Assembly (NCBI GenBank): GCA_030621085.1
Contig: JAUXIJ010000030.1
Span: 1 to 38,345, forward strand
DNA: 38,345 bases
Reading direction: 5' to 3'
DNA from: Candidatus Cloacimonadota bacterium
GTDB taxonomy: Bacteria; Cloacimonadota; Cloacimonadia; Cloacimonadales; TCS61
Part shown: in pieces, positions 10,101-18,846 of the stretch
How the letters are laid out: every line of letters begins with the position of its first letter
How positions within the stretch are numbered: position 1 is the stretch's first letter
The notes under the pieces: model-generated
The model's input: only the letters and a program-made list of their open reading frames with translations
Told to the model about the DNA's origin: nothing
Database searches by the model: none
Position numbers and translations under genes: made by a program

Positions 10101-11316
10101 TATCCCTGATGATGAGGATCCAGAACCGGAAACTTACAAAGTAGAATACGCTGCTACAATTTATGTGCAAGACGGTCAAAAAGTGGTTAAAAACACAAAA
10201 CTATTCAATTGGGATCACTACAATAATCCACTGATAGCTACAGCCAAAGGTAAATTAAAATTTGAACACTTCATTAAAGACGTAACTTTCAAAGAAGAAT
10301 TTAATGAACTGACCGGTTCACGGGAAATTACTATAATTGAATCCAAGGATCGTAAACTGCAGGCTCAATTTAAAATTATTCAAGAAAACAAAAAGGATGC
10401 ACTGATCCCCATTCCTACAGGATTAAATGTAGAAATAGAGAACGGAGTTTATGTCCATCCTGGTGATGTTCTTGGTAAATCTTCACGTATTACAGTTAAA
10501 CAAAGCGATATTACCGGTGGTCTTCCTCGTGTACAAGACCTATTTGAAGCACGTGTACCAAAAGACAAAGCTATTCTCTCAGAAATCGTGGGTAAGGTGG
10601 CTATCGGTGATCTTACAAAATCCGGGCGAGTACTCTATGTAGAGGCTGAAGATGGAACTGAAAAGAAATATGTGATCCCACCGGGAAAAAGAATCATCGT
10701 TCACGAAGGTGATATCGTGGAAAGTGGTGATGCTCTTTCTGGTGGTCCACTGGATCCCCACGACATTCTACGTGCCAAAGGTATTACAGCAGCCCAGATG
10801 CTTATCGTGAATGAAATACAAGAAGTATATCGTAAACAAGGTGTAAAAATAGATGATAAACATATTGGTGTTATTATTCGCCAGATGTTCAAAAAAGTAA
10901 TAATTCTCAATCCTGGACTTACTATGTTCCTGGAAGGAGAAAAAGTAGATAGAAATCAGGTAATGAAAGAAAACAAGCGAATCGAAGATGAGGGTGGCGA
11001 AGGAGCTACCTTTGAGCAACTTCTTCTTGGTATTACAAAAGCCTCGTTATTAACCGACAGCTGGCTTTCTGCGGCATCGTTCCAGGAAACCACTAAAGTA
11101 CTCACTCAGTCATCCATAGAAGGTAAAATAGATGACCTTAATGGATTGAAAGAAAGCATCATTATCGGACATAGAATTCCGATCGGTACAGGCACAAAAT
11201 TCTACAACAACAAGGTTAATGAAGCTCTCGAGGGAGGAAATTCTATTGAAGATATCATCCAGAAATTTGCTCATGCAGAAAAAGATGAAGCTATAGAAGA
11301 TATACTTGATTTCTAA
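7165..11316 (+). CDS. rpoC: DNA-directed RNA polymerase subunit beta'
   Basis: 1383 residues starting at GTG behind GGAGGTC. The N-terminal zinc site is Cys67, Cys69, Cys82 and Cys85 (CSCG...CDRCG). The catalytic loop is N455-ADFDGD with Asp457, Asp459 and Asp461 holding the active-site magnesium. The next residues read TMSVH where most bacteria have QMAVH. The trigger-loop region (PVGVLAAQSIGEPGTQLTLR, then TFHIGG) and the second zinc site (CDTENGICAKC) are intact. The gene runs without a terminator into rpsL, fusing the rpoBC and str operons. Confidence 0.98.
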   Translation: MIREIKRDKRIENYDKVKIMIASPDSIREWSYGEVTKSDTLNYRTHKPEKGGLFCERIFGPEKDYECSCGKYKKKRFQNTVCDRCGVEITTSRVRRSRMGHIELSVPIAHIWFVKSMPSVIGTLLDMPVTKLERVLYYESYIVLHPGDSDYEKSDLIDVDEYYEIRDRVGEDFLALMGAEAIKFLLEEINLEDEAMNLRTIIKMETSVQKKQKAIKRLKIVDAFRKSGNNPAWMILEVLPVLPPTLRPLVQLDGGRFATADFNELYRRVITRNNRLRGLLDINAPEVILRNEKRMLQEAIDALIDNSRKSRPVKGRGNRPLKSLADQLKGKSGRFRQNLLGKRVDYSGRSVITVGPNLKLNQCGLPKEMAIELFKPFIIERLEKLGEAEKAKTAKKLIEKQRPEIWKILEDVIKDYPVLLNRAPTLHKHGIQAFMPVLTEGKAIELHPLVCIPYNADFDGDTMSVHIPLSHEAQMEARILMLSTRNLLLPASGKLAMATNQDIVLGNYYLTVQKEKVPEDEKTLKHFSSPVELLLAYEQEELLQTQKGDKKKKDKMTIHTWIRVLIDGKLITTTIGRVIFNQIIPKEIPFKNYTFTKGKLNDLSMECYETVGQARTAILLDNIKELGFRYATKAGITFSANDVISPKDKEKYIKSTEKEIKKIIDSYMNGEITETERYNRVIDKWKMTTENVTDLLMKELEEDKDGFNSINMMYISGARGGKDQIKQLGAMRGLMDKPSRSLSEGIAEVIETPIKSNFKEGLTVLEYFISTHGARKGLADTALKTADAGYLTRRLVDVAQNAVITEEDCGTIEGIEVSALKEGLEIVESLSERIKGRITAEDIIDPITDKIIVEANSEITNEMARTIQDHGINSVKIRTVLTCDTENGICAKCYGRNLGTNKPVTAGEPVGVLAAQSIGEPGTQLTLRTFHIGGTASTDVDLAEVIANTDGIIKFEKMNTVTNRSNELVSISHLGSITIIPDDEDPEPETYKVEYAATIYVQDGQKVVKNTKLFNWDHYNNPLIATAKGKLKFEHFIKDVTFKEEFNELTGSREITIIESKDRKLQAQFKIIQENKKDALIPIPTGLNVEIENGVYVHPGDVLGKSSRITVKQSDITGGLPRVQDLFEARVPKDKAILSEIVGKVAIGDLTKSGRVLYVEAEDGTEKKYVIPPGKRIIVHEGDIVESGDALSGGPLDPHDILRAKGITAAQMLIVNEIQEVYRKQGVKIDDKHIGVIIRQMFKKVIILNPGLTMFLEGEKVDRNQVMKENKRIEDEGGEGATFEQLLLGITKASLLTDSWLSAASFQETTKVLTQSSIEGKIDDLNGLKESIIIGHRIPIGTGTKFYNNKVNEALEGGNSIEDIIQKFAHAEKDEAIEDILDF

Positions 11317-11335
11317 TTAAAAAACGGAGGAAATA

Positions 11336-11710
11336 TTGCCTACAATCAATCAGTTAGTAAGAAAAGGACGAAAAAAGATCGTCAAGAAGAAAAAGAACAG
11401 AGCACTTTCTTCATGTCCGCAAAGAAGGGGAGTTTGCACCAAGGTTTATACCACAACCCCTAAAAAGCCTAACTCGGCTCTGAGAAAGGTGACCAGGGTT
11501 CGTTTAACAAACGGGTTCGAAGTTACCGTTTACATTCCCGGTGAAGGACACAACCTTCAAGAACACAGTATCGTGCTCGTTCGTGGTGGCAGGGTAAAAG
11601 ACTTACCCGGTGTAAGATATCATATCGTTCGAGGTGCTCTTGATACAGCAGGAGTTGAAAACAGAACTCAATCACGTTCCAAATATGGAACCAAGAGACC
11701 TAAGAAGTAG
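11336..11710 (+). CDS. rpsL: 30S ribosomal protein S12
   Basis: 124 residues at the decoding centre. The start is TTG (read [14 protein letters not shown]), preceded by CGGAGGAAATA at good spacing, and no ATG fits the conserved start. The streptomycin-related segments [13 protein letters not shown] and [14 protein letters not shown] are both wild type in their key lysines. The aspartate that RimO methylthiolates (in KDLPGVRYH) is kept. It lies 19 bases after rpoC and 11 bases before rpsG. Confidence 0.97.
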   Translation: MPTINQLVRKGRKKIVKKKKNRALSSCPQRRGVCTKVYTTTPKKPNSALRKVTRVRLTNGFEVTVYIPGEGHNLQEHSIVLVRGGRVKDLPGVRYHIVRGALDTAGVENRTQSRSKYGTKRPKK

Positions 11711-11721
11711 GAGGACTGGTA

Positions 11722-12192
11722 ATGTCAAGAAGACGTAAACAATTAGAAAGAGTAATTTTCCCAGATCCAAAATACAAAAGCGTAGTCCTCAGTAAGTTCA
11801 TCAACACCTTGTTGAAACAAGGAAAGAAAAGTTTAGCTGAAAGAATCGTTTATGATGCTCTGGATATTCTGGAAGAAAGTACTAAAGAAGCTCCTCTGGA
11901 TGTTTTTTCACAAGCAGTCGAAAATGTGAAACCTCTTATTAAAGTTGTTTCCCGTCGAATTGGTGGTTCAAACTACCAGGTTCCAACTGAAGTAACTCCC
12001 AAAAACTCACAAGCTCTTGCCTTCCGCTGGATCATTAGTAATGCGCGTGCACGTTCCGAAAAAACCATGGTACAACGTCTGGCTGGTGAACTTTTAGCAG
12101 CTTACAAAAAAGAGGGTGCCAGCATTAAAAAACGTGAAGATGTTCACAAAATGGCAGAAGCAAATAAAGCCTTTGCTCACTTCAGGTTTTAA
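11722..12192 (+). CDS. rpsG: 30S ribosomal protein S7
   Basis: 156 residues; S7 starts assembly of the 30S head and lines the E site. It begins MSRRRKQLERVIFPDPKYKS, with the family core AVENVKPLIKVVSRRIGGSN and YQVPTEVTP, and ends in HKMAEANKAFAHFRF. The length is the standard 156. In enterobacteria S7 represses the str operon from the rpsL-rpsG spacer; here that spacer is only 11 bases, so such a site would have to lie inside the genes. It is followed by fusA after 25 bases. Confidence 0.97.
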   Translation: MSRRRKQLERVIFPDPKYKSVVLSKFINTLLKQGKKSLAERIVYDALDILEESTKEAPLDVFSQAVENVKPLIKVVSRRIGGSNYQVPTEVTPKNSQALAFRWIISNARARSEKTMVQRLAGELLAAYKKEGASIKKREDVHKMAEANKAFAHFRF

Positions 12193-12217
12193 TTAAAGTA
12201 GGATTAAAAAATACATT

Positions 12218-14317
12218 ATGCCAGGAGACAGCGACTTATCTGCGATTCGCAATATTGGTATAATGGCTCATATCGATGCCGGTAAAACAACTACTACCGA
12301 AAGGATATTGTTTTATACCGGCATCATTCATAGAATGGGCGAAGTTCATGACGGAAATGCTGTTATGGACTGGATGGCTCAGGAAAAAGAACGCGGCATT
12401 ACTATAACTTCTGCTGTTACTACCTGTTTCTGGAACAAAAAACAGATCAATATCATCGATACTCCCGGTCACGTGGATTTTACAGCGGAAGTTGAACGCT
12501 CTCTCAGAATTCTGGATAGTGCTGTTGGAATTTTTTGTGCTGTGGGTGGGGTAGAACCTCAATCGGAAACAGTATGGCACCAGGCCGACAGATACAAAGT
12601 TCCGCGAATAGCATACATAAATAAAATGGATCGTGCAGGTGCAGATTTTGATCATGCAGTGGATATGATTCACGACAGGCTAACGCTAAATGCACTGCCT
12701 ATACAAATTCCAATTGGACGGGAAGATAATTTCTATGGTATTATCGATTTGATTTCCATGCAGGCTTTTTATTTTGACCAGCAAACTCTCGGCTTAAATT
12801 ATACTACCCGAGAGATCCCGGCAGAATACCAGAAAAAAACTGATGAACACAGATCCAATCTCCTGGAACACATCTCGGAATTCAATGACGAGTTAATGGA
12901 GAAATACCTGGAAGGAAAAGATATACCGGAAGAAGAAATAGCTGCAACAATTCAAAATGCAACCAGACATCACCAGTTTGTACCGATCATGTGTGGTTCC
13001 TCTCTAAAAAATACAGGAGTGCAACTACTCCTAGATGCAATTGTGGAATACTTGCCTTCACCTCTCGATATCCCTCCTGCAACTGGCATAAAAAAAAAAA
13101 CAAATGAGAAGATCGATATTTATCCTAATATCAATGAACCTTTTTCCGCTCTTGCTTATAAAGTACAAATAGATAAATATGTGGGTAAATTGATCTACGT
13201 AAGGGTTTATTCCGGTTCTATCAAACGAAGTGGAACGATCCTGAATCAAACTACCGGGAAAAAAGAAAGGATATCACGCATCCTGCAGATGCATTCCAAT
13301 AAGAAAAAAGATATCTTTGAATTAAAAGCCGGGGATATTGCTGCCCTGGTTGGACCTAAAAACATCCAAACAGGAGACACCATAACAGCAATTGGTAATG
13401 ATGTTCTCTTGTCTCAAATAACTTTTCCCAATACTGTGATATCGGTTGCTATTGAACCAAAAACCAAAGCAGACAAAGAAAACCTGGAAGAAAGTCTACG
13501 CAAGCTGGAAGAAGAAGATCCTACATTTAATGTAAGCCAACATAAAGATACGGGACAAACGCTTATCTCCGGTATGGGAGAATTGCACCTGGAAATCATT
13601 ATCGATCGACTGCGCAGAGAATTTAACGTGCATGCTAACGTAGGAATTCCTCAGGTTACCTACAGGGAAACTATCGAATCTGTGGTAGAGACCAAAGGTG
13701 AATTTATCAGAGAGTTAAGTGGTAAAGGTCACTTTGCAGTTGTTAATTTTAGACTTAGTCCGCTTAAACTGGAAGATCTTCAACCGGGTCAGAAAAACAT
13801 TTTTGAAAACGCCATTACAATCGATGTAATTCCGCGTGAATTCTGGTTTGTAATTCAGGAAAGCGCTTTGAACGCCTGCCTGGATGGTCCATTGATGAGT
13901 AGTCCTGTAGAGCGTGTAAAGATCGAATTAACAGGTGGCAAATCCAACGAAATCGATTCCAGTGAAACAGCATTCAGTATTGCTTCTTCTATTGCTATAG
14001 GTAATGGACTGCGTAAAGCAAATGCCGTTATTATGGAGCCTATCATGCTGGTAAATGTTATTACTCCCGAAGATTTTGTAGGAGACATTATTGGAGATAT
14101 CAATTCAAAACGCGGCAGGATAGAACACATACGTTCCAATACAATTAAAAAACAGGAAATCACAGCAGATATCCCAATGAGTGAACTTTTTGGCTATGCT
14201 ACCAGGCTACGTTCCATTTCCCAGGGAAGAGCTATTTACACAATGGAATATTTGAAACACGAGAAAGTACCTGCCAATATCCAGGAAAAGATCCTAAAAA
14301 AAGTGCGAGGATATTAA
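12218..14317 (+). CDS. fusA: elongation factor G
   Basis: 699 residues; the translocase GTPase. The G motifs are [12 protein letters not shown] (P-loop), RGITITSA (switch I), DTPGHVDF (G3) and [10 protein letters not shown] (G4). Domains II to V follow in order, and [19 protein letters not shown] in domain V is typical. Odd: the domain IV tip reads [11 protein letters not shown], so Asn577 stands where E. coli EF-G has His583 in SYHDVDSSE. The position after rpsL-rpsG argues for the main EF-G, but divergence in domain IV leaves open a specialised paralogue. No tuf follows; a terminator closes the operon. Confidence 0.93.
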   Translation: MPGDSDLSAIRNIGIMAHIDAGKTTTTERILFYTGIIHRMGEVHDGNAVMDWMAQEKERGITITSAVTTCFWNKKQINIIDTPGHVDFTAEVERSLRILDSAVGIFCAVGGVEPQSETVWHQADRYKVPRIAYINKMDRAGADFDHAVDMIHDRLTLNALPIQIPIGREDNFYGIIDLISMQAFYFDQQTLGLNYTTREIPAEYQKKTDEHRSNLLEHISEFNDELMEKYLEGKDIPEEEIAATIQNATRHHQFVPIMCGSSLKNTGVQLLLDAIVEYLPSPLDIPPATGIKKKTNEKIDIYPNINEPFSALAYKVQIDKYVGKLIYVRVYSGSIKRSGTILNQTTGKKERISRILQMHSNKKKDIFELKAGDIAALVGPKNIQTGDTITAIGNDVLLSQITFPNTVISVAIEPKTKADKENLEESLRKLEEEDPTFNVSQHKDTGQTLISGMGELHLEIIIDRLRREFNVHANVGIPQVTYRETIESVVETKGEFIRELSGKGHFAVVNFRLSPLKLEDLQPGQKNIFENAITIDVIPREFWFVIQESALNACLDGPLMSSPVERVKIELTGGKSNEIDSSETAFSIASSIAIGNGLRKANAVIMEPIMLVNVITPEDFVGDIIGDINSKRGRIEHIRSNTIKKQEITADIPMSELFGYATRLRSISQGRAIYTMEYLKHEKVPANIQEKILKKVRGY

Positions 14318-14344
14318 TAAATAAATTGGTTATTATAATATTCT

Positions 14345-14380
14345 GGTTCAGGTTTTTTCCCCTGAACCTTTAATTTTTTA
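14345..14380 (+). terminator. intrinsic terminator after fusA
   Basis: An 8-bp stem GGTTCAGG/CCTGAACC with an 8-base T-rich loop, followed by TTTAATTTTTTA. It marks the end of the tuf-to-fusA superoperon, 27 bases after the fusA stop and ahead of prmC. Confidence 0.85.
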
Positions 14381-14406
14381 TAAATATTAAATTGGAGATT
14401 TTAGTA

Positions 14407-15243
14407 TTGAAAATTTGGAAAATATCAGAAATTATTAATTGGGCTGCAAATCTGCTGACCAGTAAAGATATTGAAAATCCCAAACTTGATTCGGAATATA
14501 TTATCTCTCATGTACTTGGAATGAGCAGGCTGGAATTGTATCTTCACCAGGAGGACAAAGTAGCTGAAAATGATCTATCTCTAATACAAAGCATGATCTC
14601 ACGACGTGGAAAAAACGAACCCCTGCAGTACATTCTGGGTGAAACTGATTTTTACGGACTTACTTTTAAAGTTAATGAACATGTTCTCATTCCACGTCCC
14701 GAAACTGAATTGCTTGTAGAAAAGATCATTAAAGAAAATCCAACGGCAGAAGAAATTCTTGAAATAGGGACAGGCTCCGGTGCTATTGTTATTGCTCTGG
14801 CAGCTAATATTAAAAATGCGAAATTTATGGCAGTAGATATTTCGAATGAAGCCTTGCAAATAGCCCGTGAGAATGCTGTAAAAAATATGGTAAATATTAA
14901 TTTCTGTTTTTCTGATGTCTTTGAAAATGTTACAGGTAAATACGATCTGATTGTTTCCAATCCACCCTATATTTCCGGAAATGAATACCAATATCTGTCC
15001 CGCGAGATAAGAGAATATGAACCTTCAATTGCTCTGTTGGCAAATGATAACGGTTTGGCTTTCTATAAGAAAATCCTCCATTTTGCAAAAGATTATTTGA
15101 CGGAAAAGGGAAAAATATATTTTGAAATTGGGCATAGTTTATCGGAAAGCATAAAAAAAGTAGCCGAAGAAAATGGATTCCGGTATATTGAAACAGTGAA
15201 AGATTTAAACAGTTATGATAGAATGATGGTAATTGAAGTGTGA
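14407..15243 (+). CDS. prmC: peptide chain release factor glutamine methyltransferase PrmC
   Basis: 278 residues. It methylates the glutamine of the GGQ motif in release factors RF1/RF2 using S-adenosylmethionine. The N-terminal helical substrate domain is followed by the VLIPRPETELLVEKI linker, the SAM loop EIGTGSGAIVIALA and the catalytic NPPY at 185-188 (IVSNPPYIS). I place the start at the TTG (MKIWKISEII) 9 bases after GGAG. An in-frame TTG at 14392 overlaps that ribosome-binding site and is rejected. prfA is not adjacent here; murA follows after 19 bases. Confidence 0.92.
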   Translation: MKIWKISEIINWAANLLTSKDIENPKLDSEYIISHVLGMSRLELYLHQEDKVAENDLSLIQSMISRRGKNEPLQYILGETDFYGLTFKVNEHVLIPRPETELLVEKIIKENPTAEEILEIGTGSGAIVIALAANIKNAKFMAVDISNEALQIARENAVKNMVNINFCFSDVFENVTGKYDLIVSNPPYISGNEYQYLSREIREYEPSIALLANDNGLAFYKKILHFAKDYLTEKGKIYFEIGHSLSESIKKVAEENGFRYIETVKDLNSYDRMMVIEV

Positions 15244-15262
15244 AAAAAAGAGAGAATAAAAA

Positions 15263-16516
15263 ATGGATAAATTTATAATCAAAGGTGGTCGGAAACTTTC
15301 CGGTGAAGTGGAAATAAGCGGCGCCAAAAATGCCATCCTGCCAATAATGGTAGCTACTTTGCTGGCAGAAGGCAGATCTGTACTTTGTAATGTTCCTTAC
15401 TTAAACGATATTAAAATGATGGCTCATCTTCTACGAGTCATTGGTGCCCGGGTCGAATTTCATGATAATACTCTGGAAATAGATGCTACACATGCCAGTT
15501 ATTGTGAAGCACCCTACGAACTAGTAAGTAAAATGCGTGCTTCCATTTATGTGATGGGTCCTCTTCTGGGACGGTTTGGAAAAGCTCGTGTTTCATTTCC
15601 CGGTGGATGTGCTATTGGTACACGCCCTGTAGATCTGCACCTGGAAGCCATGGAAGCTCTGGGAGCTAAGATCGAAATAGAACACGGTTATATTAATGCA
15701 AATTGTAAAAAAATGAAAGGTAATAAAATCAATTTTAGTAAAGTGAGCGTGGGCGCTACCGCAAATGCGCTGATGGCTGCGGTGTTGGCTCAAGGGACTA
15801 CGGATATTTTTAATGCCGCCCTGGAACCGGAAATCGGTAGTCTGATAGATTTTTTGAATCTTATGGGCGCCAATATAGAAGGCAAAGGTACTTCAGAACT
15901 GAAGATAATTGGAGTATCCAGACTTAGACCAGCTGAGATGGAAATGATACCGGATAGAATAGAAGCCGGAACTTACCTGATAGCTGCAGCTATCACTAAA
16001 AGTGAATTAACAATTTCTAATTGTATACCCGAACACATCAAGGCTCTTACTAACAGAATGGAAGACGCCGGCTGCCTTTTTGAGATCATGGGAAGAACCA
16101 TTAAAATATTCCCGCCACAAATTATAACACCCGTAGATATTATTACACAACCCTACCCGGATTTTCCAACCGACCTGCAAGCTCAATTCCTGGCTCTAAT
16201 GACACTGGCAGATGGTCAAAGCATGGTGGAAGACACGATCTTTCCGGACAGGTTTATGCACGTTGCAGAACTGAACAGGTTGGATGCGAATATTTCGATA
16301 AGAGGGAATATAGCAACCATAAACGGCGTGGAAACACTAAGTGGGGCTGAAGTTATGGCTACCGATCTGCGTGCAAGCGCAACTCTGGTTCTGGCAGGGC
16401 TTGCTGCTAAGGGTCAAACATCCATCTCGCGTATCTATCACATTGATCGTGGATATGAAAAAATAGAACAGAAACTTTCCAAGCTTGGTGCAGACATAAA
16501 AAGAATAAAAGGGTAA
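15263..16516 (+). CDS. murA: UDP-N-acetylglucosamine 1-carboxyvinyltransferase
   Basis: 417 residues; the first committed step of peptidoglycan synthesis, moving enolpyruvate from PEP to UDP-GlcNAc in the cytoplasm. The fold is an inside-out alpha/beta barrel in two halves. Visible landmarks are SGAKNAILPIMVATLL (substrate-binding Lys and Asn) and the loop PGGCAIGTRPVDLHLEAM with Cys116, the residue alkylated by fosfomycin. The length matches the family (about 418). Because the Cys is kept, no intrinsic fosfomycin resistance is predicted from this enzyme. Confidence 0.96.
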   Translation: MDKFIIKGGRKLSGEVEISGAKNAILPIMVATLLAEGRSVLCNVPYLNDIKMMAHLLRVIGARVEFHDNTLEIDATHASYCEAPYELVSKMRASIYVMGPLLGRFGKARVSFPGGCAIGTRPVDLHLEAMEALGAKIEIEHGYINANCKKMKGNKINFSKVSVGATANALMAAVLAQGTTDIFNAALEPEIGSLIDFLNLMGANIEGKGTSELKIIGVSRLRPAEMEMIPDRIEAGTYLIAAAITKSELTISNCIPEHIKALTNRMEDAGCLFEIMGRTIKIFPPQIITPVDIITQPYPDFPTDLQAQFLALMTLADGQSMVEDTIFPDRFMHVAELNRLDANISIRGNIATINGVETLSGAEVMATDLRASATLVLAGLAAKGQTSISRIYHIDRGYEKIEQKLSKLGADIKRIKG

Positions 16517-16594
16517 ACTTTCCGAACGGTTGAATCAAATGATATTTTCGGAGCAATTTATTTATCAAAAGCTAATTCACAGAATAGGAAAAAA

Positions 16595-17635
16595 ATGAAA
16601 ATCGCTGTTGCCATGAGCGGCGGAGTTGATAGCTCTGTAGCTGCAGCTATTCTGCAGAAAGAAGGACACAATATAACCGGTGTTACAATGCAGCATTTCG
16701 AAAATGCTCGTTATGGATTTTCAAAAAATGAGGGCATCGAACAGGCAATTGCAGACGCTGCTAGAGTATGTAAGAAATTGCAGATCCCACATTACGTGAT
16801 AAACACATCAGCAGAGTTCAATAATATCGTAGAGCAGAATTTCATCAGCGAATATTCAAAAGGCAGAACACCCAATCCTTGCACACTTTGCAATCCAACC
16901 ATCAAATGGGGAGTTTTCCTGGAAGAAGTTTTAAAGCTTGGTGTGGAAAAGATAGCTACAGGACATTATGTAAAATTGATCGAAGAAAAAAAAAAATTTC
17001 GCATTTATAAAGCAACCGATGAAAATAAAGATCAATCTTACATGCTGTGGGCACTACAGCAGCATCAGCTTGCCAGAACGCTCTTCCCCATCACTGCACT
17101 TTCTAAAAAGCAAGTAAGAGCGATAGCTAAAAAAATGAAGCTTCCCGTACATGAAAAAAATGAAAGTCAGGAGATATGCTTCATCAAAGACCATTATGAA
17201 GATTACCTGAAAAAGCATCTTAAATTGAAACCGGGTAACATTGTCTTGCCGAATGGGGATATCATCGGGCGTCATCGTGGACTTCCACTCTACACAATTG
17301 GACAACGCAAAGGATTGAACACTCCCTGGAAAGCACCGCTCTATGTTCTTAAAGTTAACATTGAAAAGAATGAACTAATTGTTACTGATGATCCTGACGA
17401 TCTTTTGGCAGCTGAATTTCATATCAATCAAGTGAACTGGATAGATAAAGAACCCGAAGCAGATATCTCTGTGCAGATACGCTATAACAGCAAGCCCGTT
17501 CCGGTGAAAAAACTGGAATATAAAAAAGATGCCCTACAGGTAAATCTTGTGAATCCTGTGAGAGCAATAACTCCCGGGCAATCAGCAGTACTTTACAGAG
17601 GAGACCAGCTTCTGGGAGGTGGAGTAATAGTATGA
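16595..17635 (+). CDS. mnmA: tRNA-specific 2-thiouridylase MnmA
   Basis: 346 residues; it adds sulfur to U34 of tRNAs for Lys, Glu and Gln using ATP. The PP-loop is SGGVDSSVAA (8-17). The catalytic region reads TPNPCTLCNPTIKWG with Cys96 and Cys99, and the second catalytic segment is ESQEICFIKD with Cys195. The C-terminal beta domain ends in QSAVLYRGDQLLGGGVI. The enzyme is slightly shorter than the usual 360. Most proteobacterial enzymes have Asp where this one has Cys96. The stop overlaps the next start by four bases (ATGA), so the downstream secreted protein is translationally coupled. Confidence 0.95.
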   Translation: MKIAVAMSGGVDSSVAAAILQKEGHNITGVTMQHFENARYGFSKNEGIEQAIADAARVCKKLQIPHYVINTSAEFNNIVEQNFISEYSKGRTPNPCTLCNPTIKWGVFLEEVLKLGVEKIATGHYVKLIEEKKKFRIYKATDENKDQSYMLWALQQHQLARTLFPITALSKKQVRAIAKKMKLPVHEKNESQEICFIKDHYEDYLKKHLKLKPGNIVLPNGDIIGRHRGLPLYTIGQRKGLNTPWKAPLYVLKVNIEKNELIVTDDPDDLLAAEFHINQVNWIDKEPEADISVQIRYNSKPVPVKKLEYKKDALQVNLVNPVRAITPGQSAVLYRGDQLLGGGVIV

Positions 17636-18840
17636 GAAAATTCTTACTCCTGCTGATCTTATTCTACACCAGCAGTCTTTTTGCACAATCCTCCTTTCCC
17701 GAATGGGTGCAAGCTTTCAGGAATGGAAAACCAATAGAGGATGTTGAACAATACTATTTTGGTATCGGCACCGGTTCCGATTTTACTGAATCGGATGACC
17801 AAGCCCGTTCCGAATTTGCCAAGAATATCGAGATAAAAATAGCCAAATCCATCGAAATGATACTACTGGAAGAGAATGAGAACTTAAAAGAAGAACTTCG
17901 TATTAAAAACCTGGTTTCAATTGAACAGATCCTGCGAGGGATCTTCATTACGGAACGGTTTTATGATGATGAAAGAGGTGAATATCTCAGCCTGATCCGC
18001 ATCGAAAAAGAGGAGTACAATCAACTGATCGTCCGGGAAGCCGAACTTGCCCTGAAACGAAAAGAGGAAATCTTGCAGCAACGGCAGGAAATAAGAAAAC
18101 TGGATGACCAGTTAAAAGATGAAAAAATAAAAAAAGAAGAAAATGAAATAGAATACCAGAAAAAGATCCTTGAATTAAAGAAAGAAAAATCCGAAATAAA
18201 AAGAGAAATATATGAGGAATTTCTCAATTGCACCCCACCGCGAAAACTAATCAGCATCGAAACTGCCTGCCATCCCAGATATGCTTTCAATACCGATTTC
18301 AAATTGCGTATTGCTCCCTTTCGAGCAGATAAATTAGATTTCTTTCTTGCTCTGGGTCATTTTAAATTTCACGTGGGATCCTACTGGCAGAACAAAATAT
18401 ATAAAGGAAAAGATTCGGGTTTCAGAATTCAACTTCTTCCCAATATCGGTAAAGTAATAAAATACAGTCTTTCAGCTGGGATGCTTTGTACAGATTTTCC
18501 AGCAGAAGCTTTAGAGAAAAGCATCAAAGAGATGAACTTTGTTCCCCAGATCACCGGAACGGTTTGCCTTCCCATGTATTTTTCGTACGCCACCTGTCAC
18601 CTCAGTTCCACACAGATAGCAGTGGGTATGAATAATTATTACTTTTTTGAGTCACTACAGGAAAAGATAAGTTTTATTATTGAATTTAAGATCATTCCTA
18701 AAAAAGAATATCGGGACAAGTTTGGAGATGTGCTGCTTTTGCAGCCCGGCATTCATTTCCAGCCTTCCGATATGCTAGGTGCAACTTTCAGTTTTGAAGA
18801 GAACCATAAAATAATATTTACTTTAGAATGGAGTTTTTAA
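17632..18840 (+). CDS. LPP20-domain outer-membrane-like protein
   Basis: 402 residues, function unknown. A signal peptide (about 1-18, ending SSLFA) is followed by FPEWVQAF and a YYFGIGTG segment, then an alanine-spaced helical repeat, which together resemble the LPP20 lipoprotein domain (about 20-130). Residues about 135-200 are a highly charged coiled coil rich in Lys and Glu. The last 200 residues alternate hydrophobic and polar like beta strands and end in FTLEWSF with a terminal Phe, the outer-membrane barrel C-terminal signature. There is no lipobox cysteine. It is coupled to mnmA by a 4-base overlap and lies 6 bases before wecB. Confidence 0.6.
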   Translation: MRKFLLLLILFYTSSLFAQSSFPEWVQAFRNGKPIEDVEQYYFGIGTGSDFTESDDQARSEFAKNIEIKIAKSIEMILLEENENLKEELRIKNLVSIEQILRGIFITERFYDDERGEYLSLIRIEKEEYNQLIVREAELALKRKEEILQQRQEIRKLDDQLKDEKIKKEENEIEYQKKILELKKEKSEIKREIYEEFLNCTPPRKLISIETACHPRYAFNTDFKLRIAPFRADKLDFFLALGHFKFHVGSYWQNKIYKGKDSGFRIQLLPNIGKVIKYSLSAGMLCTDFPAEALEKSIKEMNFVPQITGTVCLPMYFSYATCHLSSTQIAVGMNNYYFFESLQEKISFIIEFKIIPKKEYRDKFGDVLLLQPGIHFQPSDMLGATFSFEENHKIIFTLEWSF

Positions 18841-18846
18841 GAAATT

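Noticed and set aside
14392..14406. Earlier TTG start for prmC
   Set aside because: It lies on the GGAG that serves the TTG at 14407.
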